Shown here: positions 22,101 to 30,775 of the stretch, in pieces | Position numbering within the stretch: the first letter of the stretch is position 1 | Layout of the letters: each line of letters starts with the position of its first letter | DNA from: Nocardia sp. CNY236 | Lineage (GTDB): Bacteria > Actinomycetota > Actinomycetes > Mycobacteriales > Mycobacteriaceae | Reading direction: 5' to 3' | Assembly: GCF_000482385.1 (NCBI RefSeq) | Contig: NZ_AXVD01000004.1 | Coordinates: 124,001 to 188,000 of the forward strand | DNA: 64,000 nucleotides | Notes under the pieces: model-generated | Seen by the model: only the letters and a program-made list of their open reading frames with translations | Told to the model about the DNA's origin: nothing | Databases searched by the model: none | Made by a program: the position numbers and the translations under genes

Positions 22101-24885
22101 TGCGATCGGGGCGGGGAGCCTCCTGGTACGGACCGAGGAGAATCTGTTCGGTTTCATCCACAACTCGGTGACCGAATGGTTGGTGGCCAAGCACATTGCC
22201 GAGCAGTTCGACGCGGGCGTGGCTGCACCGGCACCCCTGACGCATGCGCCGCTGTCTCAGTTGACGGTCGACTTCCTGTGCGATCTCGCCGACGTTCGCG
22301 CCGCGCGCGCATGGGCGGAGTCGGTGCTCGCAGATCCAGTGGCCGACGAAGTCTCCCGGACCAACGCAGTGCGGGTGATCACTCGTTTACGCACCGCTCC
22401 CGGCGCTGACCTGCGTGGGGCAATCCTGGTCGGTGAGGATCTCTCCTATCGAGATATGCGTCAGGTCGATCTCAGCGGGGCCGACTTGAGCAATGCCCGG
22501 CTGGTCGGCGCCATCCTCGATCGGGCAATCCTGCGTGGTGCCCGGCTGGTCGGTGCCCGGCTGGAGGATGCGAGTTTGGTCGGCGCCGATTTGAGCGACG
22601 CGGACTTCACCAGGGCGCGTCTGGCGCGTGCCGATCTGACCGGCGCATCGGCAGCGGGTAGTCGTTGGAGCCGCACCGCGCTGCTCGATGTCACCGGCAT
22701 TCCAGCCGAAGCCGACATGCTCGGCGCCGCACAGGTGCCCGGCGCGAGCGCGGGTATCGAATTCGCTCCGGCCGCCGTCGGGGTGCGACACGGCTTCCAT
22801 GCCCGGCACGGCAGATTGCCGCAGCCGCTGGCCTACAGTCCGGATGGTGGGACGCTGGCCATCGGCAGCGACGACGGCGGTGTGTTGCTCTGCGACACCG
22901 ACACGGGCCTGCCGCTGCGCACACTGCAGGGTCACCGCGCCCGCAGCTTCGCCGTCGCCTACACCCACAGCGTGCTGATCAGCGGTTCCGGTGACGGCAC
23001 TGTCGCCATCTGGGATGTGGCGACCGGCATGTTGCGTCGCACACTGCACGAACACGCCGCCTGGCCCTGGCCCGTGGTGCTCGGTCCCGACGGAGACCTG
23101 CTGGCTACTGGCGACGCCGACGGGGTGCTGCGGGTCTGGGAGCTGCCCGCCGGCCGCTTGCGGCACGAATGGCCGGCTCCCGAAGGGCAACGGCAGTTGA
23201 TCTACAGCCTGGCCTTTCACGGACGATTGCTCGCCGCGTCCTATCGGGACGGCTTCGTCCGCGTATGGGATGCGGAGACCGGTAGTGCACAGGCCGAATT
23301 TCGCGGTGCCGCGGGCGCGGTGTTTCGGATCACCTTCGCCCCATCGGGCGACCTGCTTGCGTTCGGTGGAACGGATGGAACGCTGGCATTGTGGGACTCG
23401 CGCAGCCGCCGCGTGCGGCAGGAGCTGCCCGGACACCGTGGCCAGGTGTACGCGCTCGCGTTTCATCCGACCTTGCCGCTACTGGCCAGTGGCGATACCG
23501 AAGGCGGACTGCGTGTCTGGGATGTACGCACCGGCGAGGAGTGCCATCGGATCGTGGAGCATCGCGCTGCAATCTACTGGCTGGCGTTCGATCCCGCGGG
23601 AGAGCTACTGGCTTCGGGAGACAGCGCTGGCCTGTTGTGCCTCAGCGACGGTGCCACCGGCGAACTGCGGCGCCGGATCACCGCGCACACCGGGTCGATC
23701 TGGCCGTTCGTGTTTCGGCCGGACGGCAGGCAGTTGGCGGTGACCGACGACCAATTCACTACTCGGTTGTGGGATCCGACCACCGGCGGGTGCAAGCACG
23801 TGCTCACCGGACATGGGCGGCAGGTCCGGTCGGTGTCGTTCAACGCTGATGGAACCCAGCTGGCCACCTGTGGAAACGACGGCGTGGTCCGGCTGTGGAA
23901 TCCGGTGACCGGCAAGCTGAATCGCCGGCTGGCGGGAAGCGAGGATCGGGTGCTCGCTTTCGAATCCGCTCGGTTCAGCGCGACGCGCGCGCACCAACTG
24001 GCGACGGTGGGCAACGACGGACGGTTGAGTCTGTTCGATCTGGACGCACGTCTGTTCCAGCGCCATATCAATGTCGAGTCCGCCCCGGTATGGGCGATGG
24101 CCTTCGACCCCACCGACACTTTCGTCGCGACGGCGAACGACGACGACACCGTGACCATCTGGATGCGCACTACTGGGGCTCCGCACGCGGTCTGCGCCGA
24201 GCATCGTGGCCGAGTGCGTTCCATAGCCTTCGACACCGAGGGCACGCTCATGGCCACCGGTTGTGACGATTCGGTCGTACGGCTGTGGGACATAGAGTCC
24301 GGCCAGCTCGTGCGCGCGCTGGCCGGACATCGGGACCGAGTGTACGGCGTGGCGTTTTGCGGCGACAAGCTCGCGAGTGTCTCCTGGGACACCACTGTGC
24401 GCATCTGGGATGTCGATACCGGTGAGATCGTGCACGAGCTGCACAAGCATGCTGGGCGGCTCTGGGCCGCCGCGGTCGACCCGAGCGGCAAGATCCTGGC
24501 CACGGCTGGTGACGACCTGGTCGTGCAGCTGTGGGATGTGGGTTCTGGACGGCATATGCACACCCTCGAGGGACACGAGCGTCGGGTGTGGTCACTGGCA
24601 TTCGATCCTTTCGGTGGACTGCTCGCCAGTGGCAGTGACGACGGCAATGCCATCCTCTGGACCGTGCCGGATGCGGCGGGCGCGGATACCGTGCCCGAGA
24701 TCCGAGCTGTGCTGGTCGGCCTGCCGGAGGGCTGGGCTGCCCTTGCGCCGGACGGTCGATACAAGGTGGAGGGACGCACTGCGGGGCAGTTCTGGCATGT
24801 CATCGGCATGTCGCGCTTCGAATCGGGAGAACTCGACCAGTACCTACCGGAGGTTCGTCGGCTACCCATGAACGTGCCGTTCTGA
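19165..24885 (+). CDS. NLR-like protein: TIR, degenerate metallophosphoesterase, NACHT, pentapeptide and WD40 repeats
   Basis: A 1906-residue single polypeptide. Domains in order: (1) TIR, about 9-135, with FFISYSPADERW and the helix bearing the likely catalytic Glu80 (SRYGTMEW), so NADase activity is plausible. (2) Pro/Ala linker. (3) Metallophosphoesterase fold, about 193-475: GD (248-249), GNHD (285-288) and His401 are kept, but the first motif reads LHVAGPRFG and the last HGPGPG, so DxH and GHxH are lost. (4) Unassigned 519-665. (5) NACHT ATPase: Walker A GDFGRGKT (690-697), Walker B LLFDGFDE (DGFDE 765-769), sensor VASRTQHF. (6) Helical arm to about 1070. (7) Sixteen or so A(D/N)LxG-type pentapeptides, 1081-1165. 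(8) About 15 WD40 repeats, 1211-1840, enough for two propellers. (9) C-terminal cap 1841-1906. By analogy with STAND immune proteins, I infer that repeats sense a ligand, NACHT oligomerises and TIR is the effector. No partner gene is obvious. Confidence 0.92.
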   Translation: MIYQGRPRDFFISYSPADERWATWLAWQLENAGYRTVIQAWDFVPGTNFVDFMDRGVRESVAVIAVLSENYLASRYGTMEWQAAFRTDPAKVIPVRIADCVLEGLLATITYLDLVGVSTEDAARRELLERVGHLQSGRAKPDTAPSFPNDDAAEAPAVGQVDEGNAGSVLRAGRRTPAAAPVFPGSAARADHRSGVSVLHVAGPRFGRGLLAPDEPGTGLERQARVWADVTQAVGNGAPKPDLVVVTGDLTESGRPREVDEALAFLTGLRVLLGLESDRLVVVPGNHDASKIACKAYFLHCEAHDRRPQPPFFPKLEQYARLFGELYHGLDDLVFDIGQPWTLFPIPALRIVVAGLNSTMAATHHAESDYGHIGETQAAWFAERLRPFEDRGWLRLGVVRHDPVPGPDTSPREPALLRDADTLSRLLGERLNLVFHGPGPGGPYVDRIDGTLPVLPAVAPGQAEIVQFSAVGLDRFAVGADRSGEPARVALSWTKASAALSPEQSVADLPLEPPDDAPAIVDPHSRLLERVAEVCETRYPGARIRRIEAEPPHLLITHQRDAITAVWRVGVHVGDMTGHSIVDLVGHDPEFGSELVYRGAPPPRHLREQAASHGLRIRSFTEFQGLLDLSDYLAHQRVRLGSDRRYAPEMYVPQRFRLLERGGHEIRDDLVAELQRLIDEDHGRFVLLLGDFGRGKTFALRELTRRITESSPALLPILVELRSLDKTHSVDGLVAAHLANHGEERIDLKALRYMLHEGRVVLLFDGFDELVTRVSYELAAEHLETLLQAAVGKAKIIVASRTQHFESRAQILTAMGERVEVLRDRHILAIEEFAPAQIRAFLTNRYRGDLARADARIRLITGIQDLLGLAQNPRMLSFIADLDERRLRAAAGARQTVGAAGLYREILDSWLTYEAERTATAGTLPGLGIDELWFAVTALALRSWETGEPYLRPSELTHVAQGLVELTGSGRMSVSQSAHAIGAGSLLVRTEENLFGFIHNSVTEWLVAKHIAEQFDAGVAAPAPLTHAPLSQLTVDFLCDLADVRAARAWAESVLADPVADEVSRTNAVRVITRLRTAPGADLRGAILVGEDLSYRDMRQVDLSGADLSNARLVGAILDRAILRGARLVGARLEDASLVGADLSDADFTRARLARADLTGASAAGSRWSRTALLDVTGIPAEADMLGAAQVPGASAGIEFAPAAVGVRHGFHARHGRLPQPLAYSPDGGTLAIGSDDGGVLLCDTDTGLPLRTLQGHRARSFAVAYTHSVLISGSGDGTVAIWDVATGMLRRTLHEHAAWPWPVVLGPDGDLLATGDADGVLRVWELPAGRLRHEWPAPEGQRQLIYSLAFHGRLLAASYRDGFVRVWDAETGSAQAEFRGAAGAVFRITFAPSGDLLAFGGTDGTLALWDSRSRRVRQELPGHRGQVYALAFHPTLPLLASGDTEGGLRVWDVRTGEECHRIVEHRAAIYWLAFDPAGELLASGDSAGLLCLSDGATGELRRRITAHTGSIWPFVFRPDGRQLAVTDDQFTTRLWDPTTGGCKHVLTGHGRQVRSVSFNADGTQLATCGNDGVVRLWNPVTGKLNRRLAGSEDRVLAFESARFSATRAHQLATVGNDGRLSLFDLDARLFQRHINVESAPVWAMAFDPTDTFVATANDDDTVTIWMRTTGAPHAVCAEHRGRVRSIAFDTEGTLMATGCDDSVVRLWDIESGQLVRALAGHRDRVYGVAFCGDKLASVSWDTTVRIWDVDTGEIVHELHKHAGRLWAAAVDPSGKILATAGDDLVVQLWDVGSGRHMHTLEGHERRVWSLAFDPFGGLLASGSDDGNAILWTVPDAAGADTVPEIRAVLVGLPEGWAALAPDGRYKVEGRTAGQFWHVIGMSRFESGELDQYLPEVRRLPMNVPF

Positions 24886-24927
24886 GCCTGTCGTTCTGAG
24901 CTATCGGCGAACGTGCCGTTGCGAGCC
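24870..24927 (+). repeat. Imperfect direct repeats over the stop of the TIR-NACHT gene
   Basis: GAACGTGCCGTTCTGAGCC at 24870-24888 recurs as GAACGTGCCGTTGCGAGCC at 24909-24927 (17 of 19 bases match), with a partial third copy between (GTCGTTCTGAG). The first copy contains the stop codon. The repeat fills the 51-bp gap to the convergent AlkB gene. Confidence 0.8.
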
Positions 24928-24936
24928 AGTGGCGGC

Positions 24937-25563
24937 TCACCGCACCCCGCGCGGGCGGAACTGGATGCTGATCCGTGGGCCGGCGGGTCTGCGTGTCTTC
25001 GGTACCGCGTGCTCCCATGTCCGTTGACAGGAGCCGCCCATGACCAGTAGGTCGCCATGTCCCAGGTGGTACTTGACACTTGGGCCACCGCCACGCGGAC
25101 GCAGCAGCAGTGCCCTCGGTGCACCGACCGACACGATGGCGACCATCGTGTCGTGCATCGCACCGCGGCCGATGGTGTCGCCGTGCCAGGCGACGCTGTC
25201 TCGTCCATCCCGGTAGAAGCACAACCCGGCCGTCCGGAACGGCTCACCCAATTCCTGCGCATAATGTGCGGTCAAAGCCGAGCGAGCGTCGGCCAATGCC
25301 GGATCCGGCAGCTGATCGTCCTCTGCGTAGAACTTCAGCAATCGGGGTACCTCGACCACCCGGTCGTACATCGAGCGGCGCTCGGTTTGCCAGGGCACGC
25401 GCTCGGCCAGGCGAGTGAACAATGCGTCCGCGCCGGACAACCACCCTGGCAGCAGATCGACCCACGCGCCCCGGCCGAGCGTGGCCCGTCGCATCGGGCG
25501 TAGCGATCCGAATTCGACATCGCCGCACCCGTCGAGCAGTGATCCCTGTAGCGGCGCGGACAT
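24937..25563 (-). CDS. alkB: AlkB-like 2-oxoglutarate/Fe(II) dioxygenase
   Basis: A 208-residue protein of the AlkB family, which oxidatively removes alkyl lesions from nucleic acid bases. LTAHYAQELGEPFRTAGLCFYRDG covers the substrate-side region. VAWHGDTIG gives the HxD iron ligands, TWEHAVPKT gives the distal His, and GPRISIQFR carries the 2-oxoglutarate arginines. The length fits the smaller bacterial members. ATG 25563 is the only suitable start. It is convergent with the TIR-NACHT gene and divergent from pyrR; DNA versus RNA preference cannot be told. Confidence 0.92.
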   Translation of the reverse strand: MSAPLQGSLLDGCGDVEFGSLRPMRRATLGRGAWVDLLPGWLSGADALFTRLAERVPWQTERRSMYDRVVEVPRLLKFYAEDDQLPDPALADARSALTAHYAQELGEPFRTAGLCFYRDGRDSVAWHGDTIGRGAMHDTMVAIVSVGAPRALLLRPRGGGPSVKYHLGHGDLLVMGGSCQRTWEHAVPKTRRPAGPRISIQFRPRGVR

Positions 25564-25743
25564 GGGATGGAGCCTAGCCGGTATCGAACATATGTGCTAG
25601 TCGGTCTCGATCGGTGTCGTGGTTCCGCAGCGGCGCTCTGGAGGAGTGCGGCGGGGTTCGATGCGCAGTCACGCTGCCACGCAGTGGGGTCCGTGATCGC
25701 AGCAGTGCTCACAGGCGACACCGCGAGCACTGGGCGTCGGTGG

Positions 25744-25760
25744 CCCCGCTCACAGCGGGG
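25744..25760 (+). repeat. Perfect inverted repeat upstream of the pyr promoter
   Basis: CCCCGCT-CAC-AGCGGGG forms a 7-bp stem with a 3-nt loop, about 30 bp upstream of the pyr -10 hexamer. No plus-strand transcript needs a terminator here, and there is no T-run. It may be a regulator site or chance. Apart from this and the leader below, the 291-bp gap after alkB holds no gene I can see. Confidence 0.5.
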
Positions 25761-25791
25761 ATGCCCGGTGAAAGCGGAGGTCAGCCGCTGC

Positions 25792-26490
<699 letters not shown>

Positions 26491-26539
26491 CCGCGCTGTA
26501 CACCGGAGCGCAGTTCGTGCGAGGCCGGGCGGCGGACGC

Positions 26540-27499
26540 ATGAGGCATCTACTCTCCGTCATCGGACTCGATCGCGCCACAGCAACCGAACTGCTCGATG
26601 AGGCAGAACGGTTCGAACAAGCCCTGCTCGGTCGGGAAGTGCACAAACTGCCCACCTTGCGTGGTCGCACGGTGATGACGGTCTTTTTCGAAAACTCCAC
26701 GCGCACTCGCGTTTCGTTCGAGGTGGCCGGCAAATGGATGAGTGCCGATGTGATCAATGTCAGCGCCAGCAGGTCCTCGGTCACCAAGGGGGAATCACTG
26801 CGCGATACGGCACTGACGCTGCACGCCGCGGGCGCAGATGCGTTGATCGTGCGCCATCCGGCTTCCGGTGCAGCCCACCAGATCGCTCGCTGGACAGACG
26901 AATGGACCGTCTCGACCGGCCGCCGCAGCGGTCCGGCGATCGTGAATGCCGGCGACGGAACGCATGAACACCCGACCCAAGCTCTACTGGATGCGCTGAC
27001 TCTCCGGCAGCGACTCGGCGACATCGCGGGCAAGCGAGTCGTCCTGGTCGGAGACATCCTGCACAGCCGGGTAGCGCGGTCGAACGTCTTCCTGCTGGCG
27101 ACCCTGGGCGCCGAAGTGGTCTTGGTCGCTCCGCGCACGCTACTGCCCATCGGTGTCGAGTCCTGGCCCGCGCACATCTCACACCACCTGGACGCCGAGC
27201 TGGTCGGAGCCGACGCAGTGCTGATGCTGCGCGTGCAGGCCGAGCGGATGAACGGCGGGTTCTTCCCGTCGGTCCGCGAGTACGCGATCAGCTACGGGCT
27301 GTCCGAACGCAGGCTGGGCCTGCTGGAGGACCATGCGGTGGTGTTGCACCCCGGTCCCATGCTGCGTGGCATGGAAATCGCCTCCCCGGTCGCGGACTCG
27401 CCGAAAGCTGCTGTTTTACAACAGGTCACCAATGGCGTGCACGTGCGAATGGCCGTGTTGTTCCGGCTGCTCGCCGGGCCTCAGGAGGCGGTTTCATGA
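26540..27499 (+). CDS. pyrB: Aspartate carbamoyltransferase catalytic chain
   Basis: A 319-residue ATCase making carbamoyl aspartate. The carbamoyl-phosphate motif [39 protein letters not shown] and [12 protein letters not shown] are all present. ATG 26540 ([11 protein letters not shown]) is chosen over an upstream TTG-type extension because homologues start there. No pyrI regulatory chain is present. The TGA at 27497-27499 overlaps the ATG of a short repeat-made ORF, not of pyrC directly. Confidence 0.97.
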   Translation: MRHLLSVIGLDRATATELLDEAERFEQALLGREVHKLPTLRGRTVMTVFFENSTRTRVSFEVAGKWMSADVINVSASRSSVTKGESLRDTALTLHAAGADALIVRHPASGAAHQIARWTDEWTVSTGRRSGPAIVNAGDGTHEHPTQALLDALTLRQRLGDIAGKRVVLVGDILHSRVARSNVFLLATLGAEVVLVAPRTLLPIGVESWPAHISHHLDAELVGADAVLMLRVQAERMNGGFFPSVREYAISYGLSERRLGLLEDHAVVLHPGPMLRGMEIASPVADSPKAAVLQQVTNGVHVRMAVLFRLLAGPQEAVS

Positions 27500-27591
27500 G
27501 TGGCCGGGGAGCGGTGGCAGTGAGTGCCCGAGGGGCGGTGGCAGTGAGTGCCCGAGGGGCGGTGGCAGTGAGCGCCCGAGGGGCGGTGGCA
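27496..27591 (+). repeat. Four tandem 24-bp repeats between pyrB and pyrC
   Basis: Four head-to-tail 24-bp units at 27496-27519, 27520-27543, 27544-27567 and 27568-27591. Units 2 and 3 are identical, unit 4 has one change, and unit 1 is diverged at four positions. Each begins with ATG or GTG (for example GTGAGTGCCCGA) and ends GGGGCGGTGGCA or close to it. The period equals eight codons. Spacing and divergence argue against a CRISPR array. Confidence 0.95.
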
Positions 27592-27594
27592 TGA
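27496..27594 (+). CDS. 32-codon repeat-made ORF bridging pyrB and pyrC
   Basis: ATG 27496 overlaps the pyrB stop (ATGA), and TGA 27592-27594 overlaps an in-frame pyrC-strand ATG at 27591 (ATGA again). The peptide is MSGRGAVA followed by three copies of VSARGAVA. Each repeat begins with a potential start codon. It may be a translated coupling peptide that carries ribosomes from pyrB to pyrC, or simply expanded spacer. There is no known homologous product, and whether the peptide is stable is unknown. Confidence 0.4.
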   Translation: MSGRGAVAVSARGAVAVSARGAVAVSARGAVA

Positions 27595-27617
27595 ACGTCG
27601 GATCCGGAGGCGGCACC

Positions 27618-28985
27618 ATGGAAAACCAGTGCAGTAAGGCTGGTCGGCGCGAATCGAGCGCGGCCCCGGTGCTGATGAAGAATGCACTACTGTACGGCGA
27701 GGGCGAACCGGTCGACCTGCTGATGGCCGATGGCGAAATCCGTCGGATCGGCACCGATCTGGACGCAGCCGACGCGGAGATCATCGATGCGTCCGGGCAG
27801 ATCCTGTTGCCGGGCTTCGTCGACTTGCACACCCATCTACGGGAGCCCGGGCGAGAGGACACCGAGACCATCGCATCCGGTTCTGCCGCCGCTGCGATCG
27901 GCGGCTACACCGCGGTGTTCGCGATGGCCAACACCGACCCCGTCGCCGACTCGGCGGTGGTCACCGACCATGTGTGGCGGCGCGGTCGAGAAGTGGGTCT
28001 GGTCGACGTATACCCGGTCGGCGCGGTCACGGTCGGGCTCGGGGGAACACGACTCGCCGAGATGGGGACGATGGCCACCGGCGCCGCAGCGGTTCGGATG
28101 TTCTCCGACGACGGCCGGTGCGTGCACGATCCACTGATCATGCGGCGTGCCCTGGAATACGCGCGCTCACTGGGTGTGGTGATCGCCCAGCACGCCGAAG
28201 AGCCCGGGTTGACCCAGGGCGCGGTCGCGCACGAGGGAGCCGCGGCGGCCCGACTCGGTCTGGCGGGCTGGCCCCGTGCGGCCGAAGAATCCATCGTCGC
28301 GCGCGATGCGCTGCTGGCCAGGGACGCCGGCGCGCGAGTTCACATCTGCCACGCCTCGACCGCAGGCACAGTGGAGTTGGTGAACTGGGCGAAGTCTCGT
28401 GGCATTGCGATCACGGCAGAGGTGACGCCGCACCACCTGCTGCTCGATGACTCCCGACTGGAGACCTACGACGCGGTCAACAAGGTCAACCCGCCACTGC
28501 GGGAGGCGTCCGACGTCGCCGCGCTGCGTCGGGGACTGGCCGACGGGACGATCGATTGTGTCGCCACCGACCATGCTCCGCACGCCGAACAGGACAAGTG
28601 TTGCGAGTTCTCCGCTGCCCGGCCGGGCATGCTGGGACTCGAGACTGCGCTGTCGATCGTCGTGCAGACCATGGTCGAGCCGGGCCTGCTCGACTGGCGT
28701 GGCGTTGCCCGGGTGCTGAGTGAACGACCCGCCGAAATCGTCGGTCTCGACGAACACGGCCGGCCACTCGAAGTCGGCGAACCGGCGAATGTGACGCTGG
28801 TCGATCCACATGCGCGCTGGACGGTGCGCGGCGCGGAGCTGGCCAGCATTTCGCACAACACGCCGTACGAGGCGATGACCCTGCCGGCCCGGGTGACGGC
28901 GACGCTGTTGCGCGGACGGGTCACCGCGCGCGGCGGCAAAGCCAGACCCGACCAGGTGGAGGCTCAGATGACCAGGCGCGGATGA
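27618..28985 (+). CDS. pyrC: Dihydroorotase
   Basis: A 455-residue amidohydrolase that cyclises carbamoyl aspartate. [16 protein letters not shown] holds the metal His pair; [12 protein letters not shown] and [16 protein letters not shown] carry further ligands and the catalytic Asp. ATG 27618 is preferred because GGAGG (27606-27610) stands 7 nt before it. ATG 27591, which overlaps the repeat ORF, and ATG 27675 ([12 protein letters not shown], nearest the family N-terminus) are alternatives; residues 1-19 are not conserved. Confidence 0.94.
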   Translation: MENQCSKAGRRESSAAPVLMKNALLYGEGEPVDLLMADGEIRRIGTDLDAADAEIIDASGQILLPGFVDLHTHLREPGREDTETIASGSAAAAIGGYTAVFAMANTDPVADSAVVTDHVWRRGREVGLVDVYPVGAVTVGLGGTRLAEMGTMATGAAAVRMFSDDGRCVHDPLIMRRALEYARSLGVVIAQHAEEPGLTQGAVAHEGAAAARLGLAGWPRAAEESIVARDALLARDAGARVHICHASTAGTVELVNWAKSRGIAITAEVTPHHLLLDDSRLETYDAVNKVNPPLREASDVAALRRGLADGTIDCVATDHAPHAEQDKCCEFSAARPGMLGLETALSIVVQTMVEPGLLDWRGVARVLSERPAEIVGLDEHGRPLEVGEPANVTLVDPHARWTVRGAELASISHNTPYEAMTLPARVTATLLRGRVTARGGKARPDQVEAQMTRRG

Positions 28986-29135
28986 ACATTCGTACCGTAG
29001 CCGTGCGGCCGCGCCGACCGGAAGCGAACGTCTTGTGCACAGCACGGCGACAGTGGCGACCCTGGGACGCGGTCACCATCGTTGCCGACACGAGGCGCCC
29101 GGGAATGCCGCAGAAAGACCACAGGAGGTCCGTCG

Positions 29136-29657
29136 ATGGAAAGAGCGCTCTGGATTGTCGGGTTGTTCGTCCTGTTCGCGGTCTTCCTGTGGCTGATGTA
29201 TCGGGGTTGGCACACGCGTGCTGCAGGTCAGGCCGAGCGTATCGGCGCTTTGCCCGAGGTGCCGGCCGATCTCGGAGCACAGGTACTGGAGCCGACCACC
29301 GGGCTGTATTTGGGCAGCACCATCGCTCCCGGTTGGCAGGACCGGATCACAGTGGGTGATCTGGGTTTCCGGGCGACCGCGGAACTCACGCGGTTCGAAC
29401 GCGGGATTCTGCTCGAACGCGGCGCTGCCACCGCGATTTGGATTCCACAGGAATCCATCACCGCGGTACGCACCGAACGCGGCCATGCGGGCAAAGTGAT
29501 GACCGAGGACGGCGTTCTGGTCATTCGCTGGAAGCTGCCGACCGGAACCGAGGTCGATACCGGCTTCCGCGGCGACGACAAATCGGTCTACCCGGCGTGG
29601 CGGACATTTACGACGGCAGATCCGACCGCGCCGACGACAGGAGATGACGAGGGATGA
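29136..29657 (+). CDS. Membrane-anchored PH-like domain protein of the pyr operon
   Basis: A 173-residue protein with one N-terminal transmembrane helix (about 4-22, [18 protein letters not shown]) and a soluble domain. Its beta-rich pattern ([28 protein letters not shown], then [14 protein letters not shown]) resembles bacterial PH domains. A single membrane protein in this position between pyrC and carA is conserved in mycobacteria (Rv1382-like), yet its role is unknown. ATG 29136 follows a strong AGGAGG. The gap from pyrC (28986-29135) holds no gene. Its stop overlaps the carA start (ATGA). Confidence 0.8.
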   Translation: MERALWIVGLFVLFAVFLWLMYRGWHTRAAGQAERIGALPEVPADLGAQVLEPTTGLYLGSTIAPGWQDRITVGDLGFRATAELTRFERGILLERGAATAIWIPQESITAVRTERGHAGKVMTEDGVLVIRWKLPTGTEVDTGFRGDDKSVYPAWRTFTTADPTAPTTGDDEG

Positions 29658-30775
29658 CACGAGACGCAGCAGACGCGGCGCTGGTCCTGGAGGACGGACG
29701 GATATTCCGCGGGCGCGCCTTCGGCGCCGTAGGCCGCACGCTGGGCGAGGCAGTGTTCTGCACTGCGACAACCGGCTATCAGGAAACGCTCACCGATCCG
29801 TCCTACCATCGCCAGATCGTGGTGGCCGCCGCACCGCAGATCGGTAACACCGGCTGGAACGACGAGGACGACGAGTCCGCCAAGATATGGGTGGCCGGCT
29901 ACGCCGTCCGTGACCCTGCACGCCGGGCCTCCAGCTGGCGTGCGACCACAACGTTGCCGGACGAGCTGGCACGCCAGGGGATCGTCGGCATCGCAGGCAT
30001 CGACACCCGCGCGGTAGTGCGCCATCTGCGCAGCCGAGGGTCGATGAAGGCGGGTATCTTCTCCGGCGACGCGCTCGGGGCACCCGCCGAGCTGGTGGCC
30101 AGCGTGAACGGTCAGTCGTCGATGTTGGGAGCCGACTTGGCGGGCGAGGTGAGCACCGACGCCCTCTACACCATCGAACCGCGCGGGACCCACCGGCACA
30201 CCGTTGTCGCGGTCGACCTCGGTATCAAGACGAATACCCCACGCATGTTCGCTCAGCGCGGCATGCGGGTACACGTCGTGTCCTCGACCACGACGCTGGA
30301 CGATATCCTCGCTCTGCAGCCCGATGGCGTCTTCCTGTCCAACGGCCCCGGCGACCCGGCCACCGCCGACAGCGCAGTCGAGTTGACCCGCGGCGTATTG
30401 GCCACAGGCCTGCCGCTGTTCGGCATCTGCTTCGGTAACCAGATACTCGGCCGGGCGCTCGGCCGCGACACCTACAAGATGAAGTTCGGCCACCGCGGAA
30501 TCAACATCCCGGTGGTCGAGCACCACACCGGCCGGATCTCGATCACCGCGCAGAATCACGGGTTCGCATTGGAGGGTGAGCGAGGTGAGCAGTTCGACAC
30601 CCCGTTCGGCAGGGCCGAAGTGAGCCACGTGTGTGCCAACGACGGCACAGTGGAAGGAGTCGGACTGGTCGACGGACGTGCCTTCTCCGTGCAGTACCAC
30701 CCCGAGGCCGCCGCCGGCCCCCATGACGCCGCATACCTGTTCGACCGTTTCGCCGGTCTCATGGAAGGAGCCTGA
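29654..30775 (+). CDS. carA: Carbamoyl-phosphate synthase small subunit
   Basis: A 373-residue glutaminase subunit that feeds ammonia to CarB. The N-terminal domain ([16 protein letters not shown]) is followed by a class I amidotransferase with the nucleophile Cys in [12 protein letters not shown] and the His/Glu pair in [16 protein letters not shown] 29654 overlaps the preceding stop. Its own stop overlaps the carB start by one base (TGATG), so both subunits are made from coupled translation. Confidence 0.98.
   Translation: MTRDAADAALVLEDGRIFRGRAFGAVGRTLGEAVFCTATTGYQETLTDPSYHRQIVVAAAPQIGNTGWNDEDDESAKIWVAGYAVRDPARRASSWRATTTLPDELARQGIVGIAGIDTRAVVRHLRSRGSMKAGIFSGDALGAPAELVASVNGQSSMLGADLAGEVSTDALYTIEPRGTHRHTVVAVDLGIKTNTPRMFAQRGMRVHVVSSTTTLDDILALQPDGVFLSNGPGDPATADSAVELTRGVLATGLPLFGICFGNQILGRALGRDTYKMKFGHRGINIPVVEHHTGRISITAQNHGFALEGERGEQFDTPFGRAEVSHVCANDGTVEGVGLVDGRAFSVQYHPEAAAGPHDAAYLFDRFAGLMEGA

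Noticed and set aside
23574..25262. Long minus-strand frames across the WD40 region
   Set aside because: They mirror the repetitive WD40 coding sequence, are Ser/Arg-rich and match nothing recognisable.
27496..27591. The four 24-bp repeats as a CRISPR array
   Set aside because: The units are contiguous with no spacers, and no cas genes are present; they are plain tandem repeats in coding frame.
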